A stretch of 64,000 nt of DNA from DASXRU01 sp036506395. Lineage in GTDB: Bacteria > Acidobacteriota > Blastocatellia > Pyrinomonadales > Pyrinomonadaceae. The stretch is from NCBI GenBank assembly GCA_036506395.1, contig DASXRU010000079.1:1-64000 (forward strand), read 5' to 3'. Made by a program: the position numbers and the translations under genes. The number at the start of each line of letters is the position of its first letter. Position 1 is the stretch's first letter. The notes beneath the pieces are model-generated. The model was not told the DNA's origin. It was given only the letters and a program-made list of their open reading frames with translations, and ran no database searches. Positions 1-8,285 of the stretch are shown here, in pieces.

Positions 1-135
1 GAGGCGCCCACGCGTGTCAACGATCCGGCTCTTCCCAAGCGCTTTAGCTCCTGGCCGGATGGACCCGGCGGTGGCCGGCCACGTTCAGCTTGCATCGTAA
101 TCACAAAAGATGACGGCGGAACGATTGGGAGTTAG
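1..135 (+). CDS. C-terminal end of a PhoX-like (DUF839) phosphatase, partial
   Basis: Frame 1 is open from the window edge to TAG at 133-135 and encodes 44 residues. The tail has a WPDG motif, a Gly-rich turn, RPRSA and finally ITKDDGGTIG. I recall this ending from secreted PhoX/DUF839 phosphatases, where WPD...RPR and a closing DDGG are typical; that is recall, not a search. The gene begins outside the window. It converges on the HtrA-type gene, and the two stop codons are separated only by a heptamer-repeat hairpin. Confidence 0.5.
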   Translation, partial: EAPTRVNDPALPKRFSSWPDGPGGGRPRSACIVITKDDGGTIGS

Positions 136-238
136 TCAGAGGTCTGAGATCTGAGATCTGAGGTCTGAGATCGGAGATCGGAAATCGGAAATCGGAAATC
201 GACCGCGGCTTCTGACCTCTGACCTCTGACCTCTGACT
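134..238. repeat. Heptanucleotide tandem repeats forming an inverted repeat between two convergent genes
   Basis: From 134 to about 200 a 7-base unit is repeated and drifts (TCTGAGA, then GGAAATC). From 211 to 238 another 7-base unit, CTGACCT, is repeated. The outermost 11 bases are perfect reverse complements: AGTCAGAGGTC at 134-144 and GACCTCTGACT at 228-238. The arms touch the stop codons of both flanking convergent genes, so transcripts from either side could fold a long hairpin. It may serve as a shared terminator; no U-tract is present. Confidence 0.7.
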
Positions 239-1302
239 TACTTGCCAATACCGTTCTGAGATTCCTCAGGAATCACCTCGAGCATCAGTTTCTCCGTGCC
301 TCTCATTACTACGAGAGATGACTTATGTCCGATGCGATCCTCTGACAGCAGCTTATGAAGATCGTCGATGCCGGCAGTCGGGTGATCGTCAAAGGCAATA
401 ATGATGTCCCCTTCGCGCACTCCAGCATTCCTTGCCGGACTGTTCCCCTCGAAAGACACCACAAAGATTCCGCTCTCAACTGCAAGGTTGTAGTAGCGGA
501 CGATCCGGCGCGGGAGCGGAACGTTCTGTCCAGCCAGGCCGATATAACTGCGACTGACTTTGCCGTCGCGAATTAGACGGCCGGCAACGAACTTGGCAGT
601 ATCAATGGAAGTAGCAAAGCAGATCCCCTGGGCCGGCAGAATCATCGCCGTGTTGACACCGATCACTTCTCCGCGAGAGTTAACCAGTGGCCCACCCGAA
701 TTGCCGGGATTGAGCGCGGCATCCGTTTGAATCACAGCGTCCATCAACCGGCCCGACTGCGCGCGCAGCGAGCGCCCAAGCGCGCTTACCACTCCAGCAG
801 TCACGCTGTACTGAAAGCCGTAGGGATTGCCGATGGCCACCACCAACTGCCCCACCCGAATTTTTTGCGCCTCGCCCAGATAAGCCGGTACCAGGTTCGG
901 CGCGTTGATTCTGATTACTGCCAGGTCAGTGTCGGGATCGTCTCCGATCAAATCTGCCTGGTACTTGTGTCCATCTGAGACAGTTACTTCAATTCTCTTA
1001 GCCCCGTGCACCACGTGACTATTCGTCAAAATGAAACCGTCGGGTGTGAAGATGAAACCCGAGCCGCTGCCCCGGGCTTCCTGCGGCAATCCTGGTGCGT
1101 TTCCTCTTCTGCTCCTAACAGGTTGCTGGACCTCTATATACACAACCGACGGGCTGACCTTTTCCGCTGCCGTGATCACCGCGCGCGAATACGCATCCAT
1201 GATGTCGTCGTCCGCGTGCGAGTGGGCCAAAGGGTCACTCGTAGTCCGTGCATCCTCAGACTCAAACCGTTCGTCGTTCACTAATTCAATTTCTCGTCTC
1301 AT
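238..1302 (-). CDS. HtrA/DegP-type trypsin-like serine protease with PDZ domain
   Basis: 354 residues. The catalytic triad is visible: His96 in TNSHVV, Asp126 in DTDLAV and Ser202 in GNSGGP, followed by one C-terminal PDZ domain (about 250-345, with the GIFVVS...SPARNAGVREGDII core). There is no signal peptide or membrane segment in the 45-residue acidic N-terminus, unlike periplasmic DegP, so this copy is probably cytoplasmic or needs another export route. HtrA proteases degrade or refold damaged proteins. ATG start; a GAGG lies about 11 bases upstream. The 208 bases between this gene and the next upstream one hold a 7-bp stem-loop at 1355-1375 but no ORF. It heads a leftward series of stress genes. 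Confidence 0.9.
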   Translation of the reverse strand: MRREIELVNDERFESEDARTTSDPLAHSHADDDIMDAYSRAVITAAEKVSPSVVYIEVQQPVRSRRGNAPGLPQEARGSGSGFIFTPDGFILTNSHVVHGAKRIEVTVSDGHKYQADLIGDDPDTDLAVIRINAPNLVPAYLGEAQKIRVGQLVVAIGNPYGFQYSVTAGVVSALGRSLRAQSGRLMDAVIQTDAALNPGNSGGPLVNSRGEVIGVNTAMILPAQGICFATSIDTAKFVAGRLIRDGKVSRSYIGLAGQNVPLPRRIVRYYNLAVESGIFVVSFEGNSPARNAGVREGDIIIAFDDHPTAGIDDLHKLLSEDRIGHKSSLVVMRGTEKLMLEVIPEESQNGIGK

Positions 1303-1510
1303 AACAGTTTTGCCTCAAAGTTCATGGATCAGGTCAGGTTCGGCTTTGCCCCAGCTCGTTGGATTCATCAACGAGTCGCAGTAATCGTTGAACTCTTCTC
1401 TTAACGTTAGATGGTGAGCTGGAATTTCCATGTTCGATCTAACACCAAACGAACACTGAGGCGCCCCGGCCGACAAGCTGTGGTCGTTGTATTCCGCTTA
1501 AATACGAATC

Positions 1511-2446
1511 TTATTGTGTCATCTGATTAGGTTCCATTTCCGTGCCGCTGATGAACTTCTGAATGTATGGGTCTTGTGACTGAATGAATTCTTCATTGGT
1601 GCCGCTAAAGATCACGCGGCCCTCGCGCAGCATCAGGATCTTCGTGTTGCTGAGACAGAACTTATCTCCTTCCTCTTTGACAGTAACCTCGCCCTTCTCA
1701 GAAATGGCTGCGTACGCAGTGGTAATGTATTTGACAGTGTCCATCTCATGCGTAACGAGGATGGACGCGATGTCTTCCAGATCGCGCAGCCTGATAATTA
1801 ACTCCGATATGGTTGCAGCCGTCGGCGGATCCAGGGCGACAGTGGGCTCGTCAAACAGAACAAGCCTGGGATTCCCAACCAGAGCACGCGCGATGCTAAC
1901 TCGTTTCTGCATGCCCCCGGATAATTCGTTCGGCAGCTTATCCAATTCTTTTTCAAGATCGACGAAGCGTAGTAACAGACTGACTTCCTTTTCGATGTCT
2001 TCCTCAGGTACGCCCTCCTCGTGCAGGCGGTAACCGACGTTGTCATAAACCGTGAGCGCATCAAACAGTGCGCCCTCCTGAAAGACCACTCCGATCTTGT
2101 CGCGGACAGGCTTTAACTGCGATTCGTCGTAACTGGTGATGTCTTCGCCTTCAATTAGTACCTGTCCTTCATCCGGCTTCAGAAGTCCGAGAATAAGTTT
2201 AAGGACTGTGGACTTGCCACCCCCTGAACCACTGAGGATGATCTTGATCTCGCCCCTCATCACGGTGAAGCTTATTCCATCGAGAACTTCTTCATCTTCA
2301 AAGGAGAAATGAACATTGCGGAACTCAACCGCGGGGACCGACAGATCCTGATCCCCGGGCTGGGCCGAGCCTGATTTCAGAGTTGTTGCTGACTGATCAG
2401 GTTCCGACGAATTTGTCGGAATCTGAACTTCAACGGAGTCTGTCAT
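1511..2446 (-). CDS. ABC transporter ATP-binding protein, MlaF-like
   Basis: 311 residues. After a 45-residue polar N-terminus come Walker A (GSGGGKST), a Q-loop (VVFQEGALFDALTVYDNV), the LSGGMQKRVSIARAL signature and Walker B (LVLFDEPTVALDP). The phenylalanine-rich Q-loop and LSGGM signature match the Mla/Ttg2A branch, which powers phospholipid or solvent-linked lipid transport. An insertion of about 30 residues (AISEKGEVTVKEEGDKF region) follows the H-loop histidine. No MlaE permease or MlaD substrate-binding gene is nearby, so partners must be elsewhere. It starts 16 bases after the stop of the upstream small basic protein gene, suggesting co-transcription. Confidence 0.88.
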   Translation of the reverse strand: MTDSVEVQIPTNSSEPDQSATTLKSGSAQPGDQDLSVPAVEFRNVHFSFEDEEVLDGISFTVMRGEIKIILSGSGGGKSTVLKLILGLLKPDEGQVLIEGEDITSYDESQLKPVRDKIGVVFQEGALFDALTVYDNVGYRLHEEGVPEEDIEKEVSLLLRFVDLEKELDKLPNELSGGMQKRVSIARALVGNPRLVLFDEPTVALDPPTAATISELIIRLRDLEDIASILVTHEMDTVKYITTAYAAISEKGEVTVKEEGDKFCLSNTKILMLREGRVIFSGTNEEFIQSQDPYIQKFISGTEMEPNQMTQ

Positions 2447-2461
2447 CGCACTTCGGAAAAC

Positions 2462-2908
2462 CTATTTCTTGCGTGTTTGAGCAGCCTTCTTCGCAGCGCG
2501 AGAACGCGAAGCTGCCGAACGTTTTGCTGCCGCGCTGCGAGCCTGGCGTGATAGCGCCGTTTTGGAGGCAGCGCTTCGACCCTCACGTTTGAGCGCACCC
2601 AGGGTGGCGCGCGAGCGTTTGGTCGACTTCTTTCCTTTGGCAGCGCTCTTCCCTTTGCGAAGATCGCGCGCCGCCTGCTTTCGGGTCTGCTTTGATGCCT
2701 TTCCCTTCCTGGGCGCCGGAAGATCGACACCGGCCCGGCGCGCTTTCGACAGCCCGATCGCGATCGCCTGCTTCGCTGACCGGGCCCCGTGCTTGCCCTC
2801 GCGAACGTGCTCGATTTCTTCCCGCACAAACTCTCCCGCCTGCGTGCTGGCAGCTTTCCCTTCGCGCTTATCCTCTTCAGCGCGTTCTAATGTTTCATCT
2901 TCCGGCAT
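2462..2908 (-). CDS. Small Lys/Arg/Ala-rich protein with a DUF6496-like core
   Basis: 148 residues, strongly basic. Residues about 35-62 carry EHVREGKHGARSAKQAIAI and GLSKARRAG, the same core as the 64-residue protein at 12897-13091, which I recognise as the family annotated DUF6496. The C-terminal 80 residues are low-complexity Lys/Arg/Ala/Ser sequence resembling histone H1-type tails, suggesting nucleic-acid binding (inference). GGAG stands five bases before the ATG. It probably shares a transcript with the ABC ATPase gene downstream. Confidence 0.75.
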   Translation of the reverse strand: MPEDETLERAEEDKREGKAASTQAGEFVREEIEHVREGKHGARSAKQAIAIGLSKARRAGVDLPAPRKGKASKQTRKQAARDLRKGKSAAKGKKSTKRSRATLGALKREGRSAASKTALSRQARSAAAKRSAASRSRAAKKAAQTRKK

Positions 2909-3012
2909 GTTAGCTCCTTTCGTTTCTCCTTAGCACATATTGTCTATCGTAAATGTCGTGCTGTTTTTGACCAAGTGATAGATCATCCGCAATCTTCGTT
3001 ATCGAATACGAC

Positions 3013-4143
3013 TCATGGTCGAAGTTCCGCTCTGGTCTGGAGCAGGCGCAGGATGTGGCTGCGCGAAATTATTCCTTCGAGATGGCCATCTCGAACAACA
3101 GGCAACTGGTTCAGGTCTTCCCGGCCCATCACCTCCAGCGCTTTGGTGACGGATGTTTGAGGTGCAACAGTGTGGAGGCTTTTCAAGGGACGCATTACCC
3201 CCGACACTCTACTGGATTGCCATCGCGGGCGCTCGACCGTTTTTACTTCGTGTGGCGTGATTAATCCGCTCACGTGCCCGTTCTCCTCGACCACGAAGCA
3301 GCGTTGTCCCGTGTTCAGCAAGTGCTCGTTCACAAAAGTCTGCAAATTCATGCCACCATCAACAACTGGCCAGTCGCGCGTCATGACATCACTGACTCTG
3401 ACGCCACGAAGGCCCTCGGCCACTTCCACCTGCGCGTAGCTGGCCCGCGCCGCCTCGAGTAGGAACCATCCGATTAGAGTTAACCACAGCCCGCCGAAGT
3501 TCCCCCCACCAAAGAAGCGAAGAATACCCCAAATGATAAAAGCAAAAGCGACAACCTGACCAACTCTCGCGGCGATGCGCGTGGAACGTGCAGGATCCCC
3601 GGTTATCCACCACACAATGGCGCGCAACACGCGGCCACCATCGAGGGGAAAGCCAGGAATCATATTGAAGAAAGCAAGGGCTATGTTTATGTAACCCAGC
3701 CACTGAAGAACCGCGATCGGCGGAGTGCCTGGCTCCCTGGCCGGTGACCAACCGAGCGACCAGGCAAGAGTTAGACAGAGGGCGCCAATAACAATGCTCG
3801 TGATGGGACCGACGATTCCCATCCAGAACTCGGTCTTTGCGTCCGACGCTTCCTTCTCGATCTGGGCCACACCGCCAAGAGCAAACAGAGTGATCGAGCG
3901 CACGGGCAAACCGCGTGATCGCGCCACCGCGGCGTGCGACAGCTCGTGGAGAAGTAGAGTGGTGAAGAACAGCAGGCTGGTGATGATCGCTGTCGTCCAA
4001 ATGACGGTGGGGCCCCATTTGGGATTAACTGTGGAGAACTGCCCGACCAGCGAGAGGGTCACCAGCAGCGCTATGATCAGCCAACTGTAGTGCAGCCCCA
4101 CCCGCACCCCGAAGATACGGCCGAGCTTGATCTGTGCTTCCAT
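3013..4143 (-). CDS. Site-2 protease (M50) family membrane metalloprotease with C-terminal CBS pair
   Basis: 376 residues. Several hydrophobic segments surround the zinc motif HELSH (His66, Glu67, His70), and a second conserved site NMIPGFPLDGGR lies near residue 160, where Asp is the third zinc ligand of M50 proteases. Two CBS motifs occupy about 248-370 (VSDVMTRDW and VSGVMRPLK). This architecture is the rhomboid-unrelated intramembrane protease group with regulatory CBS domains, thought to cleave membrane-bound substrates in an adenine-nucleotide-dependent manner. AAAGGA directly abuts the ATG, so the start is plausible but not certain. A remnant of an oxidoreductase gene sits just upstream. 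Confidence 0.9.
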   Translation of the reverse strand: MEAQIKLGRIFGVRVGLHYSWLIIALLVTLSLVGQFSTVNPKWGPTVIWTTAIITSLLFFTTLLLHELSHAAVARSRGLPVRSITLFALGGVAQIEKEASDAKTEFWMGIVGPITSIVIGALCLTLAWSLGWSPAREPGTPPIAVLQWLGYINIALAFFNMIPGFPLDGGRVLRAIVWWITGDPARSTRIAARVGQVVAFAFIIWGILRFFGGGNFGGLWLTLIGWFLLEAARASYAQVEVAEGLRGVRVSDVMTRDWPVVDGGMNLQTFVNEHLLNTGQRCFVVEENGHVSGLITPHEVKTVERPRWQSSRVSGVMRPLKSLHTVAPQTSVTKALEVMGREDLNQLPVVRDGHLEGIISRSHILRLLQTRAELRP

Positions 4144-4170
4144 TCCTTTGAAAAGTCGCGAAGGACCGTA

Positions 4171-4303
4171 TCACTTAAACAACTGGACGGCGCTTTGAAT
4201 CGCCTCGGCCAGAGTCGGGTGAATATGAATGGCATCGCGAATCACCGTATATGGTGCGTCAGCATTCATCAGTTCCACGTGCATATGAACCAGCCCGGTT
4301 TTC
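4171..4303 (-). pseudogene. C-terminal remnant of a pyridine nucleotide-disulfide oxidoreductase (MerA/Lpd-like)
   Basis: A minus-strand frame ending with TGA at 4171-4173 reads TGLVHMHVELMNADAPYTVI followed by RDAIHIHPTLAEAIQSAVQL and FK. The APYTVIRDAI..HPTLAEA pattern is the end of the dimerisation domain of flavoprotein disulfide reductases; the His-Pro belongs to their active site. Only about 43 residues survive, with no start, and the fragment ends where the neighbouring gene's stop codon begins. It is a deletion relic of a larger gene that once lay upstream of the M50 protease gene. Confidence 0.75.
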
Positions 4304-5078
4304 AAGTTTTCTCTACCAGCCTTTTCTGATAATACAGTCCCCGCTCGTACCCGCGACGGAAAGCTTCGTCGCTGCCAGCTTCGCCGTAAAGTGCGTTCAA
4401 ATTTGAAGTCACCTCTTCGTAGGGTTTGCCGCGCAGCTTCGCATTGAGAGCTGCCTCAAAGCCACGCCGGTAATTTGTTTCATCTTGCCGGAAGTCCCTG
4501 CCATTAGAGTTATAGTCTGCTTCCTCAGCGGCACGTAATTCTCGCCACCAATTCTCACGTGCCACATCGATACTCTCTGCTCGAGCAATTTCAAACGCCT
4601 CTCTAACGCGCTCAGCAGATTCTTCGTCATCGGCAAAAGCGATGACTACCGATCGGCCTCTTCTCAGCGCCTGCTCATACACATACAATTCGTCATGCGG
4701 CAGACCATCCGCCAGTGCTTCATCCAAAGCTTCACCCACGGCCATGCCGGTCGCGGTCCCGCCCACTCCCAGAATAGCCGCACCCAGAATTCCTCCGGCA
4801 ATGACTGGCCCCACTCCGGGAATAATCAAACTTGCTGTCGCCATTCCCAACGAAGCCCCTCCGGCCACGCCCATTGCGCCACCAACGACTCCTCCCATCG
4901 CTTTGCCTTCTCCGGGTGCTTCCGTATCAGCAGTAGGCACGTCTTGCTCCACCTGTTTCTTACCCATGTTGGGCGTCAGCAGAGCGATTCGGTCATTTGG
5001 TATGCCCAGCGAATGTATTTGCTGAACAATACGCTCTGCGGCTGCGCGCGAATCAAAAATTCCTGCTACTGTCTCCAT
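4302..5078 (-). CDS. Glycine-zipper general stress protein
   Basis: 258 residues. The N-terminus (METVAGIFDSRAAAERIVQQ) resembles the YflT/general-stress-17M domain, in which a short alpha/beta unit senses stress. Residues about 62-125 form a long Gly/Ala-rich hydrophobic stretch with GxxxG repeats (glycine zipper), probably two membrane-inserted helices. The last 80 residues are charged and end with EAFRRGYERGLYYQKR. That ending recurs in the small ORF at 5574-5726 (EAFQRGYERG). Function beyond stress association is unknown. It starts 24 bases downstream of the ankyrin gene stop and is probably in one operon with it and dps. Confidence 0.8.
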   Translation of the reverse strand: METVAGIFDSRAAAERIVQQIHSLGIPNDRIALLTPNMGKKQVEQDVPTADTEAPGEGKAMGGVVGGAMGVAGGASLGMATASLIIPGVGPVIAGGILGAAILGVGGTATGMAVGEALDEALADGLPHDELYVYEQALRRGRSVVIAFADDEESAERVREAFEIARAESIDVARENWWRELRAAEEADYNSNGRDFRQDETNYRRGFEAALNAKLRGKPYEEVTSNLNALYGEAGSDEAFRRGYERGLYYQKRLVEKT

Positions 5079-5101
5079 GGTCGCTCCTTCTTGAAAATGT
5101 T

Positions 5102-5542
5102 TTAGTCCGGTATTACATTCTTAGCGCCGGCAGCCTCGAGTAATGGGACGGCGTCGGTATAACCCTTCTCTTTCGCAAGCATCAGGGCGGTCTTTCCGGT
5201 CTGGGTGAATTTCGCCGATACGTCAGCGCCTTTGCTTAACAAATCGCGGACAATTTCACTGTCACCAGCCGATGCCGCCAGCAGCAGCGCAGTGGAACCA
5301 TCGTTAGCTTTCACATTCACATCCGCCCCATGTTCCAGCAATGCTTTTGCGGAATCAGTGTGCATGTTGGTAACCGCAAACATCAGAGCTGTCCGGCCTT
5401 CATCGTCTCTTGCATTCACGTCCGCTCCGCTCTCGAGCAATGCTTTCACCCTCTCAGTTTGTCCTTCGAGAGCCGCACGCATTAATTCTGTGTGACCGCC
5501 TTCATGTTCTGCTGATTCACTCATCTGTGCGCGCGTAGGCAT
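5102..5542 (-). CDS. Ankyrin-repeat protein
   Basis: 146 residues from ATG at 5542, chosen because GGAGG lies six bases upstream; an in-frame start 21 bases earlier has no such site. Four ankyrin repeats fill residues about 17-140, each with the TALM or TALL core and a DVNA-type loop (KALLESGADVNARD, KALLEHGADVNVKAN, DLLSKGADVSAK, PLLEAAGAKN). There is no signal peptide, so it is cytoplasmic. Ankyrin proteins mediate protein contacts; in bacteria, small ones often accompany catalases or other oxidative-stress proteins. Here the neighbours are dps upstream and a general stress protein downstream. Confidence 0.88.
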   Translation of the reverse strand: MPTRAQMSESAEHEGGHTELMRAALEGQTERVKALLESGADVNARDDEGRTALMFAVTNMHTDSAKALLEHGADVNVKANDGSTALLLAASAGDSEIVRDLLSKGADVSAKFTQTGKTALMLAKEKGYTDAVPLLEAAGAKNVIPD

Positions 5543-5573
5543 AATGCACCTCCTGCTCCACAATCATTTCGCG

Positions 5574-5726
5574 CTAAGACGGTCCATTGTTTCGTGCCCT
5601 GCTCGAAACGCCTTTTGGCGCCGGGGGAAAATCTGCCAATAGGTCCTGATGATGGGCCTGACCACGTTCGTACCCGCGTTGGAATGCCTCTGTCTGTTGG
5701 TCGTCGCCAAAATACCGACCTAACAA
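5574..5726 (-). CDS. Short ORF, possible 50-residue protein or fragment sharing the GYERG motif
   Basis: A TTG at 5726 preceded by GGAGG with seven-base spacing opens a 50-codon frame ending TAG at 5574. It encodes RYFGDDQQTEAFQRGYERGQ and a proline-rich tail. The EAFQRGYERG segment matches the C-terminus of the stress protein at 4302-5078 (EAFRRGYERG), so this is either a small stand-alone version of that tail or a leftover of a duplicated gene. It lies between dps and the ankyrin gene. No other homology is evident to me. Confidence 0.4.
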   Translation of the reverse strand: MLGRYFGDDQQTEAFQRGYERGQAHHQDLLADFPPAPKGVSSRARNNGPS

Positions 5727-5763
5727 TACGGAGCCTCCAACTTTTATCTTTGGCTGCTCGAAA

Positions 5764-6309
5764 TTACAGGACTAGCCCGTCCCGCTTTTCAAGAATGTCT
5801 CGCAGCCACCACTCATGCTTTTCATGAATTTGCACGTGCCGCGAAAATAGATCGACCGTGCCGGGATCATTCTGCTCGTCCGCTGTCCGAGCTCCGTTAC
5901 GCATCTCTTTAATAACAACCAGGAGATTGGCGTCGGCTTCCTCGATCATTTGACGCATCGATTGACCGTGCTCAGCTACTTTGACGCTGGCGGTCTTTAA
6001 GATTTCCTGTGGTCTGGAGATCGGGTCCTGTCCGATCATCCGCACGCGCTCAGCGAAGTCGTCGACAGTAGTCAGTACGGCAATTGCAAACTCATCAAAT
6101 AGCAGGTGCAGGTCGCGGAAAAGTGGACCATACGACTGCCAGTGATAGTGTTTGTAGTTGGCATAGAGGACAAACGCGTTGGCAACCTGACGCTGAAGGT
6201 GTTCAACGACTGCGTTTGTTGGTGCGTTCTCGCGGGATATTTCTTTGGCGACTGTTTCAGATTGGGCGCGTTTTTGCGCCGCTGCGCTGCTACCGGTTAT
6301 GTTAGCCAT
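5764..6309 (-). CDS. dps: Dps-family ferritin-like DNA-protection protein
   Basis: 181 residues. The Dps ferroxidase signature is present: YKHYHWQSYGP, then DLHLLFDEFA and VDDFAERVRMIG, with His and Asp/Glu at the dimer interface where iron is bound. The N-terminal 35 residues are polar and mildly basic, as in DNA-binding Dps tails. Dps proteins form 12-subunit shells that oxidise ferrous iron with peroxide and compact DNA in stress. GAGGAG is nine bases before the ATG. The gene likely leads the leftward unit dps, short ORF, ankyrin, glycine-zipper protein. Confidence 0.92.
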   Translation of the reverse strand: MANITGSSAAAQKRAQSETVAKEISRENAPTNAVVEHLQRQVANAFVLYANYKHYHWQSYGPLFRDLHLLFDEFAIAVLTTVDDFAERVRMIGQDPISRPQEILKTASVKVAEHGQSMRQMIEEADANLLVVIKEMRNGARTADEQNDPGTVDLFSRHVQIHEKHEWWLRDILEKRDGLVL

Positions 6310-6459
6310 CTGTTCAGCTCCTCATTAATGAGATCCAGTTGTTCGATAAACTTCAGTTTGTCGTATCTCTCGCAAAACTAACCAGAGTTTGAGCAATTCA
6401 ACGACAAGCTGTGAAGTTTGTCGGGCATTTCAAAACCTAAAGTTGACCGCGCGCTTGTC

Positions 6460-6849
6460 TTAGCCCCTCTGTTCGAAAACAACTCCATCAACCATGTCGG
6501 CTGGCAGGGCGGAGCGAAAACGGAGCAGCGTTTTTATCTCGTCCGCGGACTCGATCTCCAATGCTGCGTTCGCTCCCTGTGATGTTTGTTCAAGCCAGAG
6601 GCGGTTGGGCCCGCTGATCGTGTGCGTTACATGATCTTCCGGGGTCTTGCCCATGCTGATCGCAATTGTCTCAGGCGCGCTATCCTTCGACGAGACAGTG
6701 ATACCCTCAAGTGGCAGATCGTGGGCCTCCTGCTGGGCGCCAATGTCAGGGGCAAAAACCTCCAGGGTTGCCAGCCACCCCTCATGCTGACGGCTGAATC
6801 TGTCGAGAAATGTGGTCCATTGATCGCGCGGAATTTCCTGGGTTGGCAT
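6460..6849 (-). CDS. DUF5335-like protein, copy 1
   Basis: 129 residues from ATG at 6849, preceded by GAGGAGGAA. The sequence begins MPTQEIPRDQWTTFLDRFSR and continues QHEGWLATLEVF, with later DHVTHTISGPNRLWLEQ and a hydrophobic ending ALPADMVDGVV. It is closely similar to the genes at 61436 and 55176 in this window, and I recognise it as the family annotated DUF5335. No function is established; all three copies sit next to stress genes. There is no signal peptide. The start is only 14 bases from the stop of the erythromycin-esterase-like gene, so they are co-transcribed. Confidence 0.8.
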   Translation of the reverse strand: MPTQEIPRDQWTTFLDRFSRQHEGWLATLEVFAPDIGAQQEAHDLPLEGITVSSKDSAPETIAISMGKTPEDHVTHTISGPNRLWLEQTSQGANAALEIESADEIKTLLRFRSALPADMVDGVVFEQRG

Positions 6850-6863
6850 AATTGTTCCTCCTC

Positions 6864-8255
6864 TTACAAGCCCGAAGGAAATGTCTCCGCCGGCTCGCCG
6901 ACTTCTTCCATATTCCACTCGGGCGTGCGCTCGAGAGGCTCAACGGCTCGTGTCTGATCAAAATGCAAGACGGCATCGAACTGATCGGCCAGTCGCGCAT
7001 AAAAATAATGACTCTGGCGCTCAGTTTCCGGGCGATAAATGACCCCGATGGCCCGCTCAAGTCGCGGTTCGTTTAGCGCGGACGCCAAAGGGCTTCCTTC
7101 AAGCAGTGAAATTTGGAAGCGGGGAATGCCCACCTCATGAAAGAGTGCCTCGTAGCTGTCGTTTAGTGCCGGACGCACATGCTTGCGCTCCGCCGGCGCA
7201 TCCCAATCCGAAGCTGCCGTGACTGTACCGCTGTACGTCGAAAGGCCGATGAGCACCACATTGCTTCCATGCCGCTCGCGCACCAACTGGCCCACATTAA
7301 GTTCACCTCGCTCACCCATTTCCGTCGCGCGCGCATCACCCAGGTGCGAGTTGTGTTCCCAGACCACTACTTTGGCCGGGTGAGCCCCCCAGCGCGGCTG
7401 GCGCGCCGCGGACCCCGCTTGATCCTGGTCGTCCAAATGAGCAACGAGTGATTCGAGCGTCTCGGCCATGTGGCGGTCACGGAGGTTCCAGGAAGGCACG
7501 GACCCGCGGAACATCGAGCGATAATATTCTTCCGCGTTCTTTACCAACCGGGCATTCTGCTCGGCGAAAAAGAAATCGTCCGCGGCAACTCGTCCATCAC
7601 GACTCGCGTAGTCGGCAGCGCGTCTTCGCAGTTCAACCAACTGAGTTACCACTTCGTTTTTACATGACTCCGTGAGATCGAAACTGGCGGCATAGCCATA
7701 GGCCTGGGTGTTCTCACCGAAATGATCGAAGCAGGAATATCGATACCTGGCACGTTTTGCTGCCTCCGGATCCACCTTAGCGAGGTAGCCAAGCACCGCT
7801 TCGATAGAGGCATGCAGGCTGTAAAGATCGAGACCGTAAAAACCAACTCTGTTTGTGCTGCCTGGCAGGGCTTCGTTATGGGCTCGCAACCAACCGATGA
7901 AGTCGAGCACGTCCGCGTTGCGCCACATCCAGGTAGGAAACCGTTTGAAGCCGGCTAGTGAATTGATCGCTTCCGCATCTGAGGTGGTGCCCCGCACGTA
8001 GCGATTAACACGGTAGGCGTCCGGCCAGTCGGCTTCGACTGCCACTGCAGTAAAGCCTCTCTCCTGGATGAGCCGTTTAGTGATTTGGGCGCGCTCGCGA
8101 TAGAACTCGTGAGTGCCATGCGAAGCCTCGCCGATCAAGACGAAGCGAGCTTCGCCGATCCGTCGGATCAGTGGGTCGTAATCAGAACCTGCGCCCGTGA
8201 GAGGGTATGAATTCTCTCGTATGAGATTAGCCACACTTGATGATGTCTGCGGCAT
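6864..8255 (-). CDS. Erythromycin esterase-like family protein
   Basis: 463 residues. The EreA/EreB-type core is visible: IGEASHGTHEFYRERAQITK (about 38-57), VAVEADWPDAYRVNR (about 71-86) and a later VVWEHNSHLGDARATEMG, with the conserved Glu and His residues that form the hydrolytic site. Family members in stress islands are rarely macrolide-specific; the substrate here is unknown. GGAGG lies about nine bases upstream of the ATG. Upstream is a phosphoribosyltransferase gene, downstream a DUF5335 gene, all leftward. The grouping with the phosphoribosyltransferase and the dienelactone-hydrolase-like gene recurs in other bacteria as I recall. Confidence 0.9.
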   Translation of the reverse strand: MPQTSSSVANLIRENSYPLTGAGSDYDPLIRRIGEARFVLIGEASHGTHEFYRERAQITKRLIQERGFTAVAVEADWPDAYRVNRYVRGTTSDAEAINSLAGFKRFPTWMWRNADVLDFIGWLRAHNEALPGSTNRVGFYGLDLYSLHASIEAVLGYLAKVDPEAAKRARYRYSCFDHFGENTQAYGYAASFDLTESCKNEVVTQLVELRRRAADYASRDGRVAADDFFFAEQNARLVKNAEEYYRSMFRGSVPSWNLRDRHMAETLESLVAHLDDQDQAGSAARQPRWGAHPAKVVVWEHNSHLGDARATEMGERGELNVGQLVRERHGSNVVLIGLSTYSGTVTAASDWDAPAERKHVRPALNDSYEALFHEVGIPRFQISLLEGSPLASALNEPRLERAIGVIYRPETERQSHYFYARLADQFDAVLHFDQTRAVEPLERTPEWNMEEVGEPAETFPSGL

Positions 8256-8285
8256 ACTCGTGATCCTCCAGCCGACACCTTTGCC

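Noticed and set aside
6864..8255. Macrolide resistance by erythromycin esterase
   Set aside because: The stress-island setting and broad family argue against a dedicated resistance gene.
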